Positions 50,372-59,510 of a stretch of DNA of 64,000 nt are shown here, piece after piece. Each line of letters opens with the position of its first letter. The stretch's first letter is position 1. Made by a program: the position numbers and the translations under genes. The notes under the pieces are model-generated. The model was given only the letters and a program-made list of their open reading frames with translations, did not search any database and was not told the DNA's origin. The DNA comes from Peribacillus frigoritolerans (GTDB taxonomy: Bacteria > Bacillota > Bacilli > Bacillales > DSM-1321): positions 3,938,001-4,002,000 of the forward strand of contig NZ_CP158190.1 of NCBI RefSeq assembly GCF_040250305.1, given 5' to 3'.

Positions 50372-50596
50372 TTAAAGCTTAAGTTCTCCCATACGAAGGA
50401 GTTCTATGACTGCCTGCGAACGTCCTTTAACTCCAAGCTTCTGCATCGCATTCGAAATATGGTTTCGAACTGTTTTTTCGCTAATAAACAATTCACCTGC
50501 GATTTCTTTTGTTGTTTTGTCTTGTACTAGTAACTCAAATACTTCTTTTTCTCTTTTGGTGAGTAGTGGCTTATGAGTGAATTCGTTCTCCTTCAA
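50372..50596 (-). CDS. gerE: Late mother-cell regulator GerE
   Basis: A 74-residue stand-alone LuxR-type DNA-binding domain, acting with sigma-K to regulate late coat genes. The whole protein is the HTH: LTKREKEVFELLVQDKTTKEIAGELFISEKTVRNHISNAMQKLGVKGRSQAVIELLRMGEL. Start TTG with AAGGAGGG nine bases upstream. A good sigma-K promoter lies about 60 bp upstream. Confidence 0.97.
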   Translation of the reverse strand: MKENEFTHKPLLTKREKEVFELLVQDKTTKEIAGELFISEKTVRNHISNAMQKLGVKGRSQAVIELLRMGELKL

Positions 50597-50659
50597 GTAA
50601 TGTTACCCTCCTTGCCTTCACCAGCATAAAACCCGGAGTGGGTGTCTATTTAGTCAAGA

Positions 50660-50687
50660 TATAGTATGTCGGCTGGGGCAATGGAGT
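50660..50687 (-). promoter_or_regulatory. Sigma-K promoter of gerE
   Basis: AC (50686-50687), exactly 17 bp, then CATACTATA (50660-50668) on the minus strand, a perfect CATAnnnTA -10. gerE is a known sigma-K gene. Confidence 0.8.
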
Positions 50688-50718
50688 GACTCTTTTACTT
50701 GTCTAAATGGAAATATTT

Positions 50719-51183
50719 TTAGGAATGTTCCAGCACAGTATGCCACATCGACTGCTTCATCTCTTCCGTCCAAGGTATCGGCTTTCCGGTGGCCTTGGAG
50801 ACTTGCACAATCGTCCCCCTGCCCGTTAGACAAATTGATCCATCTTGTTTGATCCCCATATAATGTATGTCCACTGAAGAATTTCCGATATGGTCAGCTT
50901 TCACATGAATCGTCAATAAATCATTGAAAAACACCTGCTTCAGGTAATCACACTGTAAGTTAGCAACAACCGGCATCTCACCGCATTCAGCAGAGGTCCA
51001 ATCCTTCATGAATCCCATGCTATTGAAATACTCAATCCGTGCTTCCTCAAAATAAGTAAAAGGAATCGTGTTATTCAGGTGCCCAAACATATCAGTTTCT
51101 GAAAAACGGACCTTAATCTCATGTTTAAAGGAAAAATCATTGATCCACTCCGCTATATTATCGATATATGATATTCTGCCCAA
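50719..51183 (-). CDS. ysmA: Acyl-CoA thioesterase-like protein YsmA (4HBT fold)
   Basis: About 154 residues with a hot-dog (4-hydroxybenzoyl-CoA thioesterase) fold. The catalytic-loop segment is VRFSETDMFGHLNNTIPFTYFEEARIEYF (about 24-52), where the Asp in the TDxxGH motif is typical. Substrate unknown. Start choice is uncertain: a TTG at 51183 lies ten bases after AAAGGG; a GTG at 51192 overlaps that site. It sits between sdhB and gerE as in B. subtilis. Confidence 0.87.
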   Translation of the reverse strand: MGRISYIDNIAEWINDFSFKHEIKVRFSETDMFGHLNNTIPFTYFEEARIEYFNSMGFMKDWTSAECGEMPVVANLQCDYLKQVFFNDLLTIHVKADHIGNSSVDIHYMGIKQDGSICLTGRGTIVQVSKATGKPIPWTEEMKQSMWHTVLEHS

Positions 51184-51411
51184 CTTGTGCACACCCTTTC
51201 TGAAATGAATGACTATTCACTCATTTTATAAGAAAACAGCCATAATGAAAAGTATTTTATATTGGAAGCTGTTTAATTTGATCATTCTAACTTCATTAAT
51301 CGAACATTATGCATTTGCCGGGTGCCGCAAATCATTTTACACATCAATCCCAGCTATCAATCCAAAAAAAAGAACCCATATCATAAGATACAGGTTCTTT
51401 CATTTTCATTA

Positions 51412-52185
51412 TTAAACTTCATCGCTGCCGAAGAAGTTACGGAATTGTTGGATCGTAGTATCACGGTTCAACGCTGCAATCGAAGTCGTTAATGGAATGC
51501 CTTTAGGGCAAGACTGCACACAGTTTTGTGAGTTACCGCAGTTTGCAAGTCCTCCATCACCCATGATCGTATTTAAACGTTCAGCTTTGTTCATTGCACC
51601 AGTTGGATGTGCGTTGAATAAACGAACTTGTGATAATGGTTGTGGCCCCATGAAGTCTGAATTGCTGTTTACGTTCGGACAAGCTTCCAAACATACACCG
51701 CAAGTCATACATTTAGATAACTCGTAAGCCCATTGACGTTTCTTTTCTGGCATACGCGGTCCTGGTCCAAGGTTGTACGTTCCATCGATTGGAATCCATG
51801 CTTTTACCTTTTTCAATGAGTCGAACATACGGCTGCGATCGACTTGCAGGTCACGAACAACAGGGAATGTACGCATTGGTGCTAGACGAACCGGCTGCTC
51901 CAATTGATCGATAAGAGCTGTACATGATTGTCTTGGTTTACCATTGATAACCATTGAACAAGCACCACATACCTCTTCAAGACAGTTCATGTCCCATGCG
52001 ATTGCTGTAGTGTGCTTGCCTTGTACCGTTACTGGATTACGACGAATTTCCATTAGGGCGGAAATTACGTTCATATTCGGACGGTACGCTAATTCGAATT
52101 CCTCATCATAAGGAGCTGAATCCGGTGTATCTTGACGAGTGATTATAAAACGGACTGTTTTAGTCTCAGATTTAGTTTCAACCAT
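51412..52185 (-). CDS. sdhB: Succinate dehydrogenase iron-sulfur subunit SdhB
   Basis: A 257-residue electron-transfer subunit. Cysteines for the [2Fe-2S] cluster occur in NCLEEVCGACSMVINGKPRQSC (about 69-90). Those for the [4Fe-4S] and [3Fe-4S] clusters occur in CMTCGVCLEACPNVN near 158-172 and in the NCVQSCPKGIPL segment near 220. GAGGGGGAG precedes the ATG. Last gene of sdhCAB. Confidence 0.97.
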   Translation of the reverse strand: MVETKSETKTVRFIITRQDTPDSAPYDEEFELAYRPNMNVISALMEIRRNPVTVQGKHTTAIAWDMNCLEEVCGACSMVINGKPRQSCTALIDQLEQPVRLAPMRTFPVVRDLQVDRSRMFDSLKKVKAWIPIDGTYNLGPGPRMPEKKRQWAYELSKCMTCGVCLEACPNVNSNSDFMGPQPLSQVRLFNAHPTGAMNKAERLNTIMGDGGLANCGNSQNCVQSCPKGIPLTTSIAALNRDTTIQQFRNFFGSDEV

Positions 52186-52202
52186 TTTTTTGCTCCCCCT
52201 CT

Positions 52203-53954
52203 TTAGTGTTTCGTAGTGTAGTCACGTTTACGCGGTGCGATCAGTGATACATCTATGTCTTCATAATGGAATTCAGGTGCTTGATCCAAGCCTTTGAATG
52301 TTGCCATAGTAGTTTTCATGAATTCCTCATCATTACGTTCTGGGAAATCAGGTTTGTAATGCGCTCCGCGGCTTTCGTCACGGTTTAACGCACCAATTGT
52401 GATTACACGAGCCAATTGCATCATGTTTTGCAGCTGTCTAGTGAATGCAGCTCCTTGGTTACTCCATTTAGCCGTGTCATTGATGTTAATTTTCTTGTAA
52501 CGTTCCATCAGCTCAAGAATCTTGTTATCCGTTTCTTTCAGCTTGTCATTGTAACGAACTACAGTAACATGCTGTGTCATCCACTCACCAAGTTCTTTGT
52601 GAAGGACGTACGCATTTTCATTACCATCAAGAGACATGACTTCATTCCATTTCTCTTGTTCTTGTTTTTCGTACCCTTCATACAATGAAGAAGGAATGGA
52701 TTCTGAAGTTTTAGCAAGGCCTTCAATATATTTAACGGCGTTCGGTCCAGCGACTGAACCACCATAGATTGCAGAAAGAAGTGAGTTGGCACCAAGACGG
52801 TTACCGCCATGTTGTGAGTAATCACACTCACCTGCAGCGAATAAACCTTTGATGTTAGTCATTTGGTCATAATCAACCCAAAGTCCGCCCATAGAATAGT
52901 GAACGGCAGGGAAAATCTTCATTGGAACTTTACGAGGATCTTCACCCATGAATTTCTCGTAGATTTCAATGATTCCGCCAAGTTTAATATCAAGTAATTT
53001 CGGATCTTTATGTGATAGATCCAGGTAAACCATGTTTTCACCATTAATGCCAAGCTTCATGTTCATGCAGACGTCGAAGATTTCACGAGTCGCGATATCA
53101 CGAGGTACTAGATTACCATAAGCAGGGTATTTTTCTTCAAGGAAATACCAAGGTTTTCCGTCTTTATATGTCCAGATACGTCCACCTTCACCACGAGCGG
53201 ATTCACTCATTAGACGAAGTTTGTCATCTCCAGGGATTGCTGTCGGGTGAATTTGAATGAACTCACCATTAGCATAATTTACACCTTGTTGATAAACGAT
53301 GGAAGCAGCTGAACCTGTATTGATCATTGAGTTAGTTGATTTACCGAAAATGATTCCAGGGCCGCCGCTCGCCATGATTACAGCGTCTCCAGGGAATGAT
53401 TTGATTTCCATTGAAGTCAGGTTTTGAGCTACGATACCGCGTGCTGTTTGCTCATCATCGATAACAGCTCCAAGGAATTCCCAGCCTTCATATTTCGTTA
53501 CAAGGCCTTCAACTTCATAACGGCGAACCTGCTCGTCCAATGCGTAAAGTAATTGCTGACCAGTTGTTGCACCAGCGAATGCTGTACGGCTATGTTGAGT
53601 ACCACCGAAACGACGGAAATCAAGAAGACCTTCCGGAGTACGGTTGAACATAACACCCATACGGTCAAACATATGAATGATCGATGGTGCTGCTTCGCAC
53701 ATCGCTTTAACCGGCGGTTGGTTAGCCAAGAAATCTCCGCCATAAACTGTATCGTCGAAGTGGATATATGGAGAATCCCCTTCACCTTTTGTATTAACTG
53801 CCCCGTTGATTCCGCCTTGGGCACAAACTGAGTGAGAGCGTTTAACAGGCACTAAAGAAAATAAATCAACCTGTTGTCCCAGCTCTGCTGCTTTGATCGT
53901 AGCCATTAATCCAGCTAGACCTCCACCAACGATAACTATTTTACCTTTACCCAA
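52203..53954 (-). CDS. sdhA: Succinate dehydrogenase flavoprotein subunit SdhA
   Basis: A 583-residue FAD subunit oxidising succinate to fumarate. Rossmann motif VIVGGGLAGLMATIKAAELG at the start; covalent FAD region SHSVCAQGGINGA near 40; catalytic HPTAIPGDDKL and RGEGGR near 245-265; GECDYSQHGGNRLGANSLLSAIYGG near 380. The TTG at 53954 is chosen because AAGGGAG lies eight bases upstream; an earlier TTG (53984) has no ribosome site. Middle gene of sdhCAB. Confidence 0.97.
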   Translation of the reverse strand: MGKGKIVIVGGGLAGLMATIKAAELGQQVDLFSLVPVKRSHSVCAQGGINGAVNTKGEGDSPYIHFDDTVYGGDFLANQPPVKAMCEAAPSIIHMFDRMGVMFNRTPEGLLDFRRFGGTQHSRTAFAGATTGQQLLYALDEQVRRYEVEGLVTKYEGWEFLGAVIDDEQTARGIVAQNLTSMEIKSFPGDAVIMASGGPGIIFGKSTNSMINTGSAASIVYQQGVNYANGEFIQIHPTAIPGDDKLRLMSESARGEGGRIWTYKDGKPWYFLEEKYPAYGNLVPRDIATREIFDVCMNMKLGINGENMVYLDLSHKDPKLLDIKLGGIIEIYEKFMGEDPRKVPMKIFPAVHYSMGGLWVDYDQMTNIKGLFAAGECDYSQHGGNRLGANSLLSAIYGGSVAGPNAVKYIEGLAKTSESIPSSLYEGYEKQEQEKWNEVMSLDGNENAYVLHKELGEWMTQHVTVVRYNDKLKETDNKILELMERYKKININDTAKWSNQGAAFTRQLQNMMQLARVITIGALNRDESRGAHYKPDFPERNDEEFMKTTMATFKGLDQAPEFHYEDIDVSLIAPRKRDYTTKH

Positions 53955-54024
53955 TTCTGTCACTCCCTTATTTCCATTAGCCAAGCTATGTTTTTCCTAA
54001 TTCTTATAAATGAACTCTATCTTC

Positions 54025-54633
54025 TTATACGAAAGCGAAAATTGCGCTGATTCCGATATAAGAAAGAAGAACGAAAACGATCAATGTAAAGTAAGTCATG
54101 ATTCTTTGCGATCTTGGTGAAACTGTAAGACCCCAGCTCACTGCAAATGACCATAATCCATTAGCAAAGTGGAAGATTGCCGAGATAATACCAACAATAT
54201 AGAACACAATCATAAATGGACTAGAGAAAATTTCAGCCATCATGTCAAAGTTAACTTCAGCACCCATAGCTGCTTGAATTCTAGTTGCCCATATATGCCA
54301 AACAAGGAAAATCAACGTTATGATTCCAGTTAGACGTTGTAGCATGAACATCCAGTTACGGAAGAAACTAAATCTGCCTAAATTGTTTTTTGCTGTAAAG
54401 GCAATATAAATTCCGTACACAGCATGGAAAATGAGCGGTAGATAGATGACGACCCATTCTACCAGAATCTTCACGGGCGTATACTCAATTAAATGAACTG
54501 CCCCATTAAAAGTTTCTTCTCCTTTTGTTGCCATAAAGTTTACCGATAAATGAAAAATTAGGAATAGACCAATTGGAATTACTCCTAGAAGTGAATGAAG
54601 CCTGCGATTCCCAAACTCACGATTTTTTGCCAC
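54025..54633 (-). CDS. sdhC: Succinate dehydrogenase cytochrome b558 subunit SdhC
   Basis: A 202-residue, five-helix dihaem membrane anchor. It links SdhAB to menaquinone. Haem-ligand histidines are seen in RRLHSLLGVIPIG, the FLIFHLSVN helix, LIFHAVYGIYIAF near 70, LVWHIWATRI near 113, and the FHFANGLWSFAVSWGL helix. The GTG at 54633 has AAGGGGGG six bases upstream; the longer frame has none. First gene of sdhCAB. Confidence 0.95.
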   Translation of the reverse strand: MAKNREFGNRRLHSLLGVIPIGLFLIFHLSVNFMATKGEETFNGAVHLIEYTPVKILVEWVVIYLPLIFHAVYGIYIAFTAKNNLGRFSFFRNWMFMLQRLTGIITLIFLVWHIWATRIQAAMGAEVNFDMMAEIFSSPFMIVFYIVGIISAIFHFANGLWSFAVSWGLTVSPRSQRIMTYFTLIVFVLLSYIGISAIFAFV

Positions 54634-54710
54634 TAAGTGCCCCCCCTTAATTTGTGAAAAATCATGCAAAGATAAACTGGTGGCTACCTTTTATCTCCGC
54701 GTGAAAATAC

Positions 54711-54740
54711 AGTATAGAGTCAAAAAAACTCCTCTATACT
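54711..54740 (-). promoter_or_regulatory. Hairpin in the sdhC leader
   Basis: A perfect nine-pair inverted repeat (AGTATAGAG/CTCTATACT) with a 12-base loop rich in T lies in the sdh leader RNA about 20 bases from the transcript start. It lacks a T-run for termination; a regulatory RNA or stability role is possible. Confidence 0.55.
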
Positions 54741-54765
54741 TCCTTTACAATTATGTGACATGTCC

Positions 54766-54794
54766 ATTTTACTCCTGACTTCTATGTGCGTCAA
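54766..54794 (-). promoter_or_regulatory. Sigma-A promoter of sdhCAB
   Basis: TTGACG (54789-54794), 17 bp, TAAAAT (54766-54771) on the minus strand, giving a leader of about 125 bases before sdhC. Confidence 0.75.
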
Positions 54795-54985
54795 GAAAAC
54801 GGATACAAGAAATCTCTTTTTCAGAATAGATTTTATTGGATTAAATTGGATATTTTTTGCATGTCAAGATGATATTTTGAATAAATTTCTAATTTAACTA
54901 TTAATATCTCGGTATAATTTCTCATTTTTTTCCAATTGTTATTTAAATAAATAAAAAACAGTATAATTTGCAAAAGAAATACGTT

Positions 54986-54991
54986 TATAAT
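54986..54991 (+). promoter_or_regulatory. Possible -10 element of yslB
   Basis: A TATAAT at 54986-54991, 27 bp before the yslB start; the -35 region is weak. Confidence 0.35.
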
Positions 54992-55017
54992 AGATTTACA
55001 GAAAGAGGCGATAAATT

Positions 55018-55488
55018 ATGAAAAAAAATATTGCTGCTGCGATAGAAGAAGAGATTCAAACTGAAGAAATTCAAACTGAAGAATTCCTGGTTCCAGCTTT
55101 CGGATACGAATTAATCAGAGAAGTTCTATTGAACGATATTCTCGGAAAAGACTCTAATCAAATCCTCTATTGGGCAGGTAAACAATTAGCAAGAAAATTC
55201 CCATTGAATGGCGATCAGGAAGTGATTGAATTTTTCCAAAGCGCTGGATGGGGCAATCTGGAAATCTTGAAGTATACGAAACACGAGATGGAGTTATCCC
55301 TGACGGGTGAAATAATCAGCCGCCGCCTGGATTTACACCCTGATTGTCACTTCCAACTTGAAGCCGGTTTCCTTGCCGAGCAGTTTACACTGCAAAAAAA
55401 ATTCCTCAGCGAATCAACGGAAGAAATCAAACGCCGCGCAAAAAAAGTGATATTCACCATCCAATGGGATCCCAGAGATCCAATCTAA
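55018..55488 (+). CDS. yslB: YslB, DUF2507 protein
   Basis: A 156-residue protein of the DUF2507/YslB family (V4R-like fold). Family blocks: FGYELIREVLLNDILGKDSNQILYWAGKQLARKFPL near 29-64 and FFQSAGWGNLEILKYTKHEMELSL near 73-96. Near the start the pentapeptide EIQTE is repeated exactly, by a 15-bp tandem duplication. Function unknown. GAAAGAGGCG precedes the ATG; a terminator follows. It lies opposite to lysC and sdhC. Confidence 0.88.
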   Translation: MKKNIAAAIEEEIQTEEIQTEEFLVPAFGYELIREVLLNDILGKDSNQILYWAGKQLARKFPLNGDQEVIEFFQSAGWGNLEILKYTKHEMELSLTGEIISRRLDLHPDCHFQLEAGFLAEQFTLQKKFLSESTEEIKRRAKKVIFTIQWDPRDPI

Positions 55489-55497
55489 TGAGCCCTT

Positions 55498-55536
55498 AAA
55501 ACAGACTTACCCTTTTTACCGGAAGTCTGTTTTTTA
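55498..55536 (+). terminator. Terminator after yslB
   Basis: Stem AAACAGACTT/AAGTCTGTTT followed by TTTT on the plus strand. Confidence 0.85.
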
Positions 55537-55551
55537 TTGGACTCCTGACAC

Positions 55552-56049
55552 TTAAGCTAGCACATTTGCATGTTGACCTAGTTTAAATGCTTCATGAAGA
55601 GATTCAACCGCCTTCACCATTTCCTTTTCATTGACGACAGTCGAAACTTTAATTTCCGATGTGCTGACCATTTTCACCTGGATGCCTGTATTGGCCATCA
55701 CTTCAAACATCTCGGCAGCCACTCCCGGATTGGATACCATACCAGAACCGACGATGGACACTTTGGCCAATCCGCTCTCCGTTTCGACTCGGTCGAATCC
55801 CAATTGTTCTTTATTATTTTCCAGCACGATCAAGGCCGCTTCCGTATCTTCACTTTTTGTGGAAAAAGATAGATTGGTCGTATCCTCGGCAGTCATGCTT
55901 TGAATGATGATGTCCACATTGATCCGGTTTTTCGCAAGTGTTGTGAAGATTGTGGATAATGCACCAAGTGATTGGGGCAAACCATATATTGTGACCCTCG
56001 TAATACTGTCTTCAAAAGCAATCCCGCGTACAATTAAGTTTTCTTCCAT
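55552..56049 (-). CDS. lysC: Aspartokinase II beta subunit (internal in-frame start)
   Basis: The ATG at 56049, inside lysC and in frame, is preceded by GAGGAGG at eight bases. The product would be the 165-residue C-terminal ACT-domain part (MEENLIVRGIAFEDSI...). In B. subtilis the beta subunit of aspartokinase II is made from such a site, giving an alpha2-beta2 enzyme. Confidence 0.75.
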   Translation of the reverse strand: MEENLIVRGIAFEDSITRVTIYGLPQSLGALSTIFTTLAKNRINVDIIIQSMTAEDTTNLSFSTKSEDTEAALIVLENNKEQLGFDRVETESGLAKVSIVGSGMVSNPGVAAEMFEVMANTGIQVKMVSTSEIKVSTVVNEKEMVKAVESLHEAFKLGQHANVLA

Positions 56050-56784
56050 AGTTGCTTCCTCCTCAATGATCGTTCCTGATTCTCTCTCCATGCTTGAACG
56101 GACTTCAAGCGGAATTTGATAATTTTTTGCATATTCGACAGCCCTCGGATGAAGGACGCCCGCCCCCAGGTTGGCAAGTTCCAGCATTTCATCATAAGAA
56201 ATGGATTGGAGTTTTCGTGCGCCTTTTATGTAGCGAGGGTCCGTTGTGAAAACGCCCGTTACATCCGTATAAATATCGCATCTATCCGCATTCAGCGCTG
56301 CAGCGATGGCAACCGCCGTCGTATCGGAACCGCCTCGCCCTAAGGTAGTGATTTCCCCATTTGCATCGTTACCCTGGAAACCGGCCACGACCACTATTTT
56401 CTTCTCCTGTAGCTTAGCTTGGATCCTCGTGGCATCGATGTTTAAAATCCGGGCATTCCCATGAACGGATTCCGTTTGCATGCCAGCCTGCCAGCCAGTA
56501 TACGAAATGGCTTCATGTCCTTTTTCAATCAATGCCATCGTTAACAGGGAAATCGTTACCTGTTCCCCCGTAGTCAAAAGCATATCCATTTCCCTCTTGC
56601 TCGGGGTTCCGGAAATATCCCGGGCCATGGACACCAATTGATCCGTGGTTTTCCCCATGGCTGAAACAACGACGACTACCTCATTTCCATTCTGCGCTTC
56701 CTCGATTACCCGATCGGCAACATTTTTGATTTTTTCTACGCTTCCGACGGATGTTCCGCCAAATTTTTGAACGATTAATGCCAT
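55552..56784 (-). CDS. lysC: Aspartokinase II alpha (and nested beta) LysC
   Basis: A 410-residue aspartate kinase, first step to lysine, threonine, methionine and diaminopimelate. The kinase domain starts VQKFGGTSVGSVEKI, with TTLGRGGSDTTAVAIAAAL near 150. Two ACT domains lie at about 265-400. The start ATG at 56784 has GAGGG about nine bases upstream; the ATG two codons earlier is too close. As in B. subtilis aspartokinase II, an in-frame start near codon 246 should yield the beta subunit. Controlled by a lysine riboswitch. Confidence 0.95.
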   Translation of the reverse strand: MALIVQKFGGTSVGSVEKIKNVADRVIEEAQNGNEVVVVVSAMGKTTDQLVSMARDISGTPSKREMDMLLTTGEQVTISLLTMALIEKGHEAISYTGWQAGMQTESVHGNARILNIDATRIQAKLQEKKIVVVAGFQGNDANGEITTLGRGGSDTTAVAIAAALNADRCDIYTDVTGVFTTDPRYIKGARKLQSISYDEMLELANLGAGVLHPRAVEYAKNYQIPLEVRSSMERESGTIIEEEATMEENLIVRGIAFEDSITRVTIYGLPQSLGALSTIFTTLAKNRINVDIIIQSMTAEDTTNLSFSTKSEDTEAALIVLENNKEQLGFDRVETESGLAKVSIVGSGMVSNPGVAAEMFEVMANTGIQVKMVSTSEIKVSTVVNEKEMVKAVESLHEAFKLGQHANVLA

Positions 56785-56816
56785 CCTCATGCACCCTCTC
56801 TACCTTTTTAGGCAAT

Positions 56817-57045
56817 AAAAAAAGCAATGAGAAATATCTCATTGCTGTGATCACATATCTAAATACTGTAAACACAGTGAGATAGCTCTCCAGGGTATAA
56901 ACCCTGACAATCCGCCATTTATTAAATGTCGGACCAGGAAAACAAGGTATGAGTCTTGTATTCCTTCGGCGTCATCCCCTTTCAAAACCTTTCATGGAAG
57001 CTCATACTTCTCCAGGTTTTTACTCTTGAATTCCGCACCTCTATC
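56817..57045 (-). promoter_or_regulatory. Lysine riboswitch (L box) of lysC
   Basis: On the minus strand: AGAGGTGCG at the start (57033-57042), AAGGGGATGACGCCGAAGG, then GGATTGTCAGGG and CCCTGGAGAGCTATCTC as in the L-box core. It ends in a terminator AGCAATGAGA/TCTCATTGCT with seven T (56817-56847). Lysine binding should favour termination. Confidence 0.95.
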
Positions 57046-57081
57046 AGCACTTTTAAGTTGTCTAGTTAAAAATTCTTTTTA

Positions 57082-57110
57082 ATCATAGCATAGAGATTTA
57101 TCGGTAGCAA
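57082..57110 (-). promoter_or_regulatory. Sigma-A promoter of lysC
   Basis: TTGCTA (57105-57110), 17 bp, TATGAT (57082-57087) on the minus strand, just past the uvrC stop and upstream of the L box. Confidence 0.7.
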
Positions 57111-57112
57111 GA

Positions 57113-58885
57113 TTATTCTTGTAATTTTCTAACGATTCCCTCGGCTACCCCTTTTGGCATGCCAGCTTCCATGATTTCCTCGGCCGTCGCCTCTTTGATT
57201 TTCTTCAATGATCCAAAATGCCTTAATAATTGCTTCCTTCGCTTTTCCCCGACTCCTGGAATATCATCAAGCTGGGAGTGAACTGCATTTTTCCCGCGTA
57301 GCTGGCGATGAAACGTAATCGCGAACCGATGCACTTCATCCTGAATTCTTTGCAATAGGTAAAATTCCTGGCTCCGGGAATCAAGAGGTACGATTTCAAG
57401 CGGATTTCCGATCATCAATTGCGAGGTCCTATGCTTTTCATCCTTAATGAGGCCTGAAAGTGGAATATCAAGGCCCAATTCATTTTCCAGAATATCCCGA
57501 ACGGCTTCGACATGTCCCTTTCCGCCATCAATGATGATCAAGTCCGGAAGCGGCAGCCCTTCTTTCAATACTCGTGAATATCTTCTTCTGACCACTTCAC
57601 GCATCGATTCATAATCATCAGGCCCTTGGACCGTCTTGATCTTATATTTGCGGTACTCCCTTTTTTCCGGCTTTCCATCAATGAACACGACTAAAGCGGA
57701 AACTGGGTCACTTCCCTGGATGTTGGAGTTATCGAAAGCTTCAATTCGATGCGGTGTGTAGATACCCAGTTGCTTCCCGAGGTTTTCCACCGCATTGATC
57801 GTTCTTTCTTCATCCCTTTCTATCAAAGAGAATTTTTCCTGAAGCGCGATGGAGGCATTCTTATTCGCCAATTTAAGCATGTCTTTTTTCGCTCCCCGTT
57901 TCGGGTGAATCGTTTTGACACCAAGCAGCCCTTCGGCCATTTCGGCATCCACTGATTCAGGCAGCAAGATTTCCTTTGGTTTAAAGTGGTTCGTAATCTC
58001 GTAAAACTGACCGAGGAATGTAAGAAGTTCCTGTTCGGGTTCATCGTAGACCGGAAAAAGCGAAACATCCCTTTCTATCAATTTACCCTGCCTGACAAAA
58101 AATACCTGAACGCACATCCAGCCTTTATCATAGGCAAAGCCAAATACATCCCTGTCGATGAAATCGGTCGTCATCATTTTCTGCTTCTCCATCGTAATAT
58201 CGATGTGGGCAATCTTGTCACGGAACTCCTTGGCCCTCTCGAAATCGAGCTCTTCCGATGCCTCCAGCATTTTTTCAGTCAGTTCTTTTTTTATTTCAGT
58301 ATGCCCGCCGTTCAAGAACCGGTTGATATCATCGACCATTTTTTTATATTCCTGTTCCTCTACATCATATACACATGGGGCCAGGCACTGGCCAAGGTGA
58401 TAGTAGAGACAAACGCGATCCGGTAACGTATTACATTTTCTTAGGGGATAGATGCGGTCGAGCAATTTTTTCGTTTCGTTAGCTGCAAATGCATTCGGAT
58501 AAGGGCCGAAATATTTCCCTTTGTCTTTTTTGACTTTTCGCGTAATGATTAGACGCGGGTGGCGTTCCGCAGTCAGCTTGATGAAAGGATACGTCTTATC
58601 ATCCTTTAGCATGACATTATATTTTGGGTCATGTTTTTTGATTAAGTTCAACTCTAAAATAAGAGCCTCGATGTTGGAAGAGGTGACGATGTATTCGAAA
58701 TCCTCAATCTCATTCACGAGTCGAAATGTTTTCCCATCATGAGATCCCGTAAAATAAGAACGGACACGATTTTTCAACACTTTCGCTTTGCCTACATAGA
58801 TGATCGTTCCCTGACGATCTTTCATTAAATAACAACCAGGTTGATCGGGAAGAAGGGCAAGTTTATTCTTTATTTGTTGATTCAT
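57113..58885 (-). CDS. uvrC: Excinuclease ABC subunit UvrC
   Basis: A 590-residue nucleotide-excision repair nuclease. N-terminal GIY-YIG domain ([24 protein letters not shown], about 10-33) makes the 3' cut. A UvrB-binding UVR motif lies near 205-240, an RNase H-like domain ([28 protein letters not shown]) makes the 5' cut, and a C-terminal helix-hairpin-helix ([21 protein letters not shown]) binds DNA. The ATG at 58885 has GGAGG nine bases upstream; the earlier frame is not supported. Confidence 0.97.
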   Translation of the reverse strand: MNQQIKNKLALLPDQPGCYLMKDRQGTIIYVGKAKVLKNRVRSYFTGSHDGKTFRLVNEIEDFEYIVTSSNIEALILELNLIKKHDPKYNVMLKDDKTYPFIKLTAERHPRLIITRKVKKDKGKYFGPYPNAFAANETKKLLDRIYPLRKCNTLPDRVCLYYHLGQCLAPCVYDVEEQEYKKMVDDINRFLNGGHTEIKKELTEKMLEASEELDFERAKEFRDKIAHIDITMEKQKMMTTDFIDRDVFGFAYDKGWMCVQVFFVRQGKLIERDVSLFPVYDEPEQELLTFLGQFYEITNHFKPKEILLPESVDAEMAEGLLGVKTIHPKRGAKKDMLKLANKNASIALQEKFSLIERDEERTINAVENLGKQLGIYTPHRIEAFDNSNIQGSDPVSALVVFIDGKPEKREYRKYKIKTVQGPDDYESMREVVRRRYSRVLKEGLPLPDLIIIDGGKGHVEAVRDILENELGLDIPLSGLIKDEKHRTSQLMIGNPLEIVPLDSRSQEFYLLQRIQDEVHRFAITFHRQLRGKNAVHSQLDDIPGVGEKRRKQLLRHFGSLKKIKEATAEEIMEAGMPKGVAEGIVRKLQE

Positions 58886-58937
58886 GCATTCAGCCTCCTG
58901 TTCTCCCTTTTTTACAATCATTATATATCAAGATAGC

Positions 58938-58976
58938 GAAAAAAGCTTCAAGTCCGCAGACTTGAAGCTTTTTTTA
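58938..58976 (-). terminator. Terminator after trxA
   Basis: Stem GCTTCAAGTC/GACTTGAAGC with T-runs in both directions, between trxA and uvrC. Confidence 0.88.
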
Positions 58977-58988
58977 GCTATCTTACTA

Positions 58989-59303
58989 TTACGCGTGTTT
59001 TGCAATAAGTTCAGCAAGTGCTTCTTTAGGTTGGAAACCAACAACCTTATCGACCACTTCACCGTCTTTAAGCACGATTAATGTCGGGATGCTCATCACA
59101 CCGAATTTTCCAGCTGTTTCTTGGTTTTCATCTACATCCACTTTTACGATTTTTGCTGTATCGCCAATTTCAGTATCAAGCTCTTGAAGAACAGGAGCGA
59201 TCATTTTACAAGGTCCGCACCATGGAGCCCAAAAATCTACAAGAACGACACCTTCGCTAGTATCTGTTGTGAAAGTCTGGTCAGTTGCATTTACAATAGC
59301 CAT
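58989..59303 (-). CDS. trxA: Thioredoxin TrxA
   Basis: A 104-residue redox protein. Active site WCGPC at 28-32 in [18 protein letters not shown]; conserved cis-proline in [13 protein letters not shown] near 71-83. It reduces disulfides, including ribonucleotide reductase. The ATG at 59303 has GAGGAGG seven bases upstream; the longer frame is not conserved. Confidence 0.98.
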   Translation of the reverse strand: MAIVNATDQTFTTDTSEGVVLVDFWAPWCGPCKMIAPVLQELDTEIGDTAKIVKVDVDENQETAGKFGVMSIPTLIVLKDGEVVDKVVGFQPKEALAELIAKHA

Positions 59304-59342
59304 ATATATTTCCTCCTCAAATTTACTCAAATAACTAAAAAC

Positions 59343-59351
59343 AGTATACCA
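59343..59351 (-). promoter_or_regulatory. Extended -10 promoter of trxA
   Basis: TGGTATACT on the minus strand (TATACT at 59343-59348), about 40 bp upstream of trxA. The -35 is weak. Confidence 0.45.
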
Positions 59352-59451
59352 CTGTTGCTCAAATCGATGCTAATATTTTGCTTCAGTGGTAGGATGTCCA
59401 AAAAAAGAGTAATTATGCAGGCCAAACCCCCTCCCCATTAGCGTAAATAAA

Positions 59452-59496
59452 GGGGCAAGACATGTATCGGCTTATGCCGAATGTCTTGCCCCTCAT
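59452..59496 (-). terminator. Terminator of the fad/etf operon (after etfA)
   Basis: Twelve-pair stem GGGGCAAGACAT/ATGTCTTGCCCC, then TTTATTT on the minus strand. Confidence 0.8.
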
Positions 59497-59510
59497 CAGT
59501 ATTATTTCTA

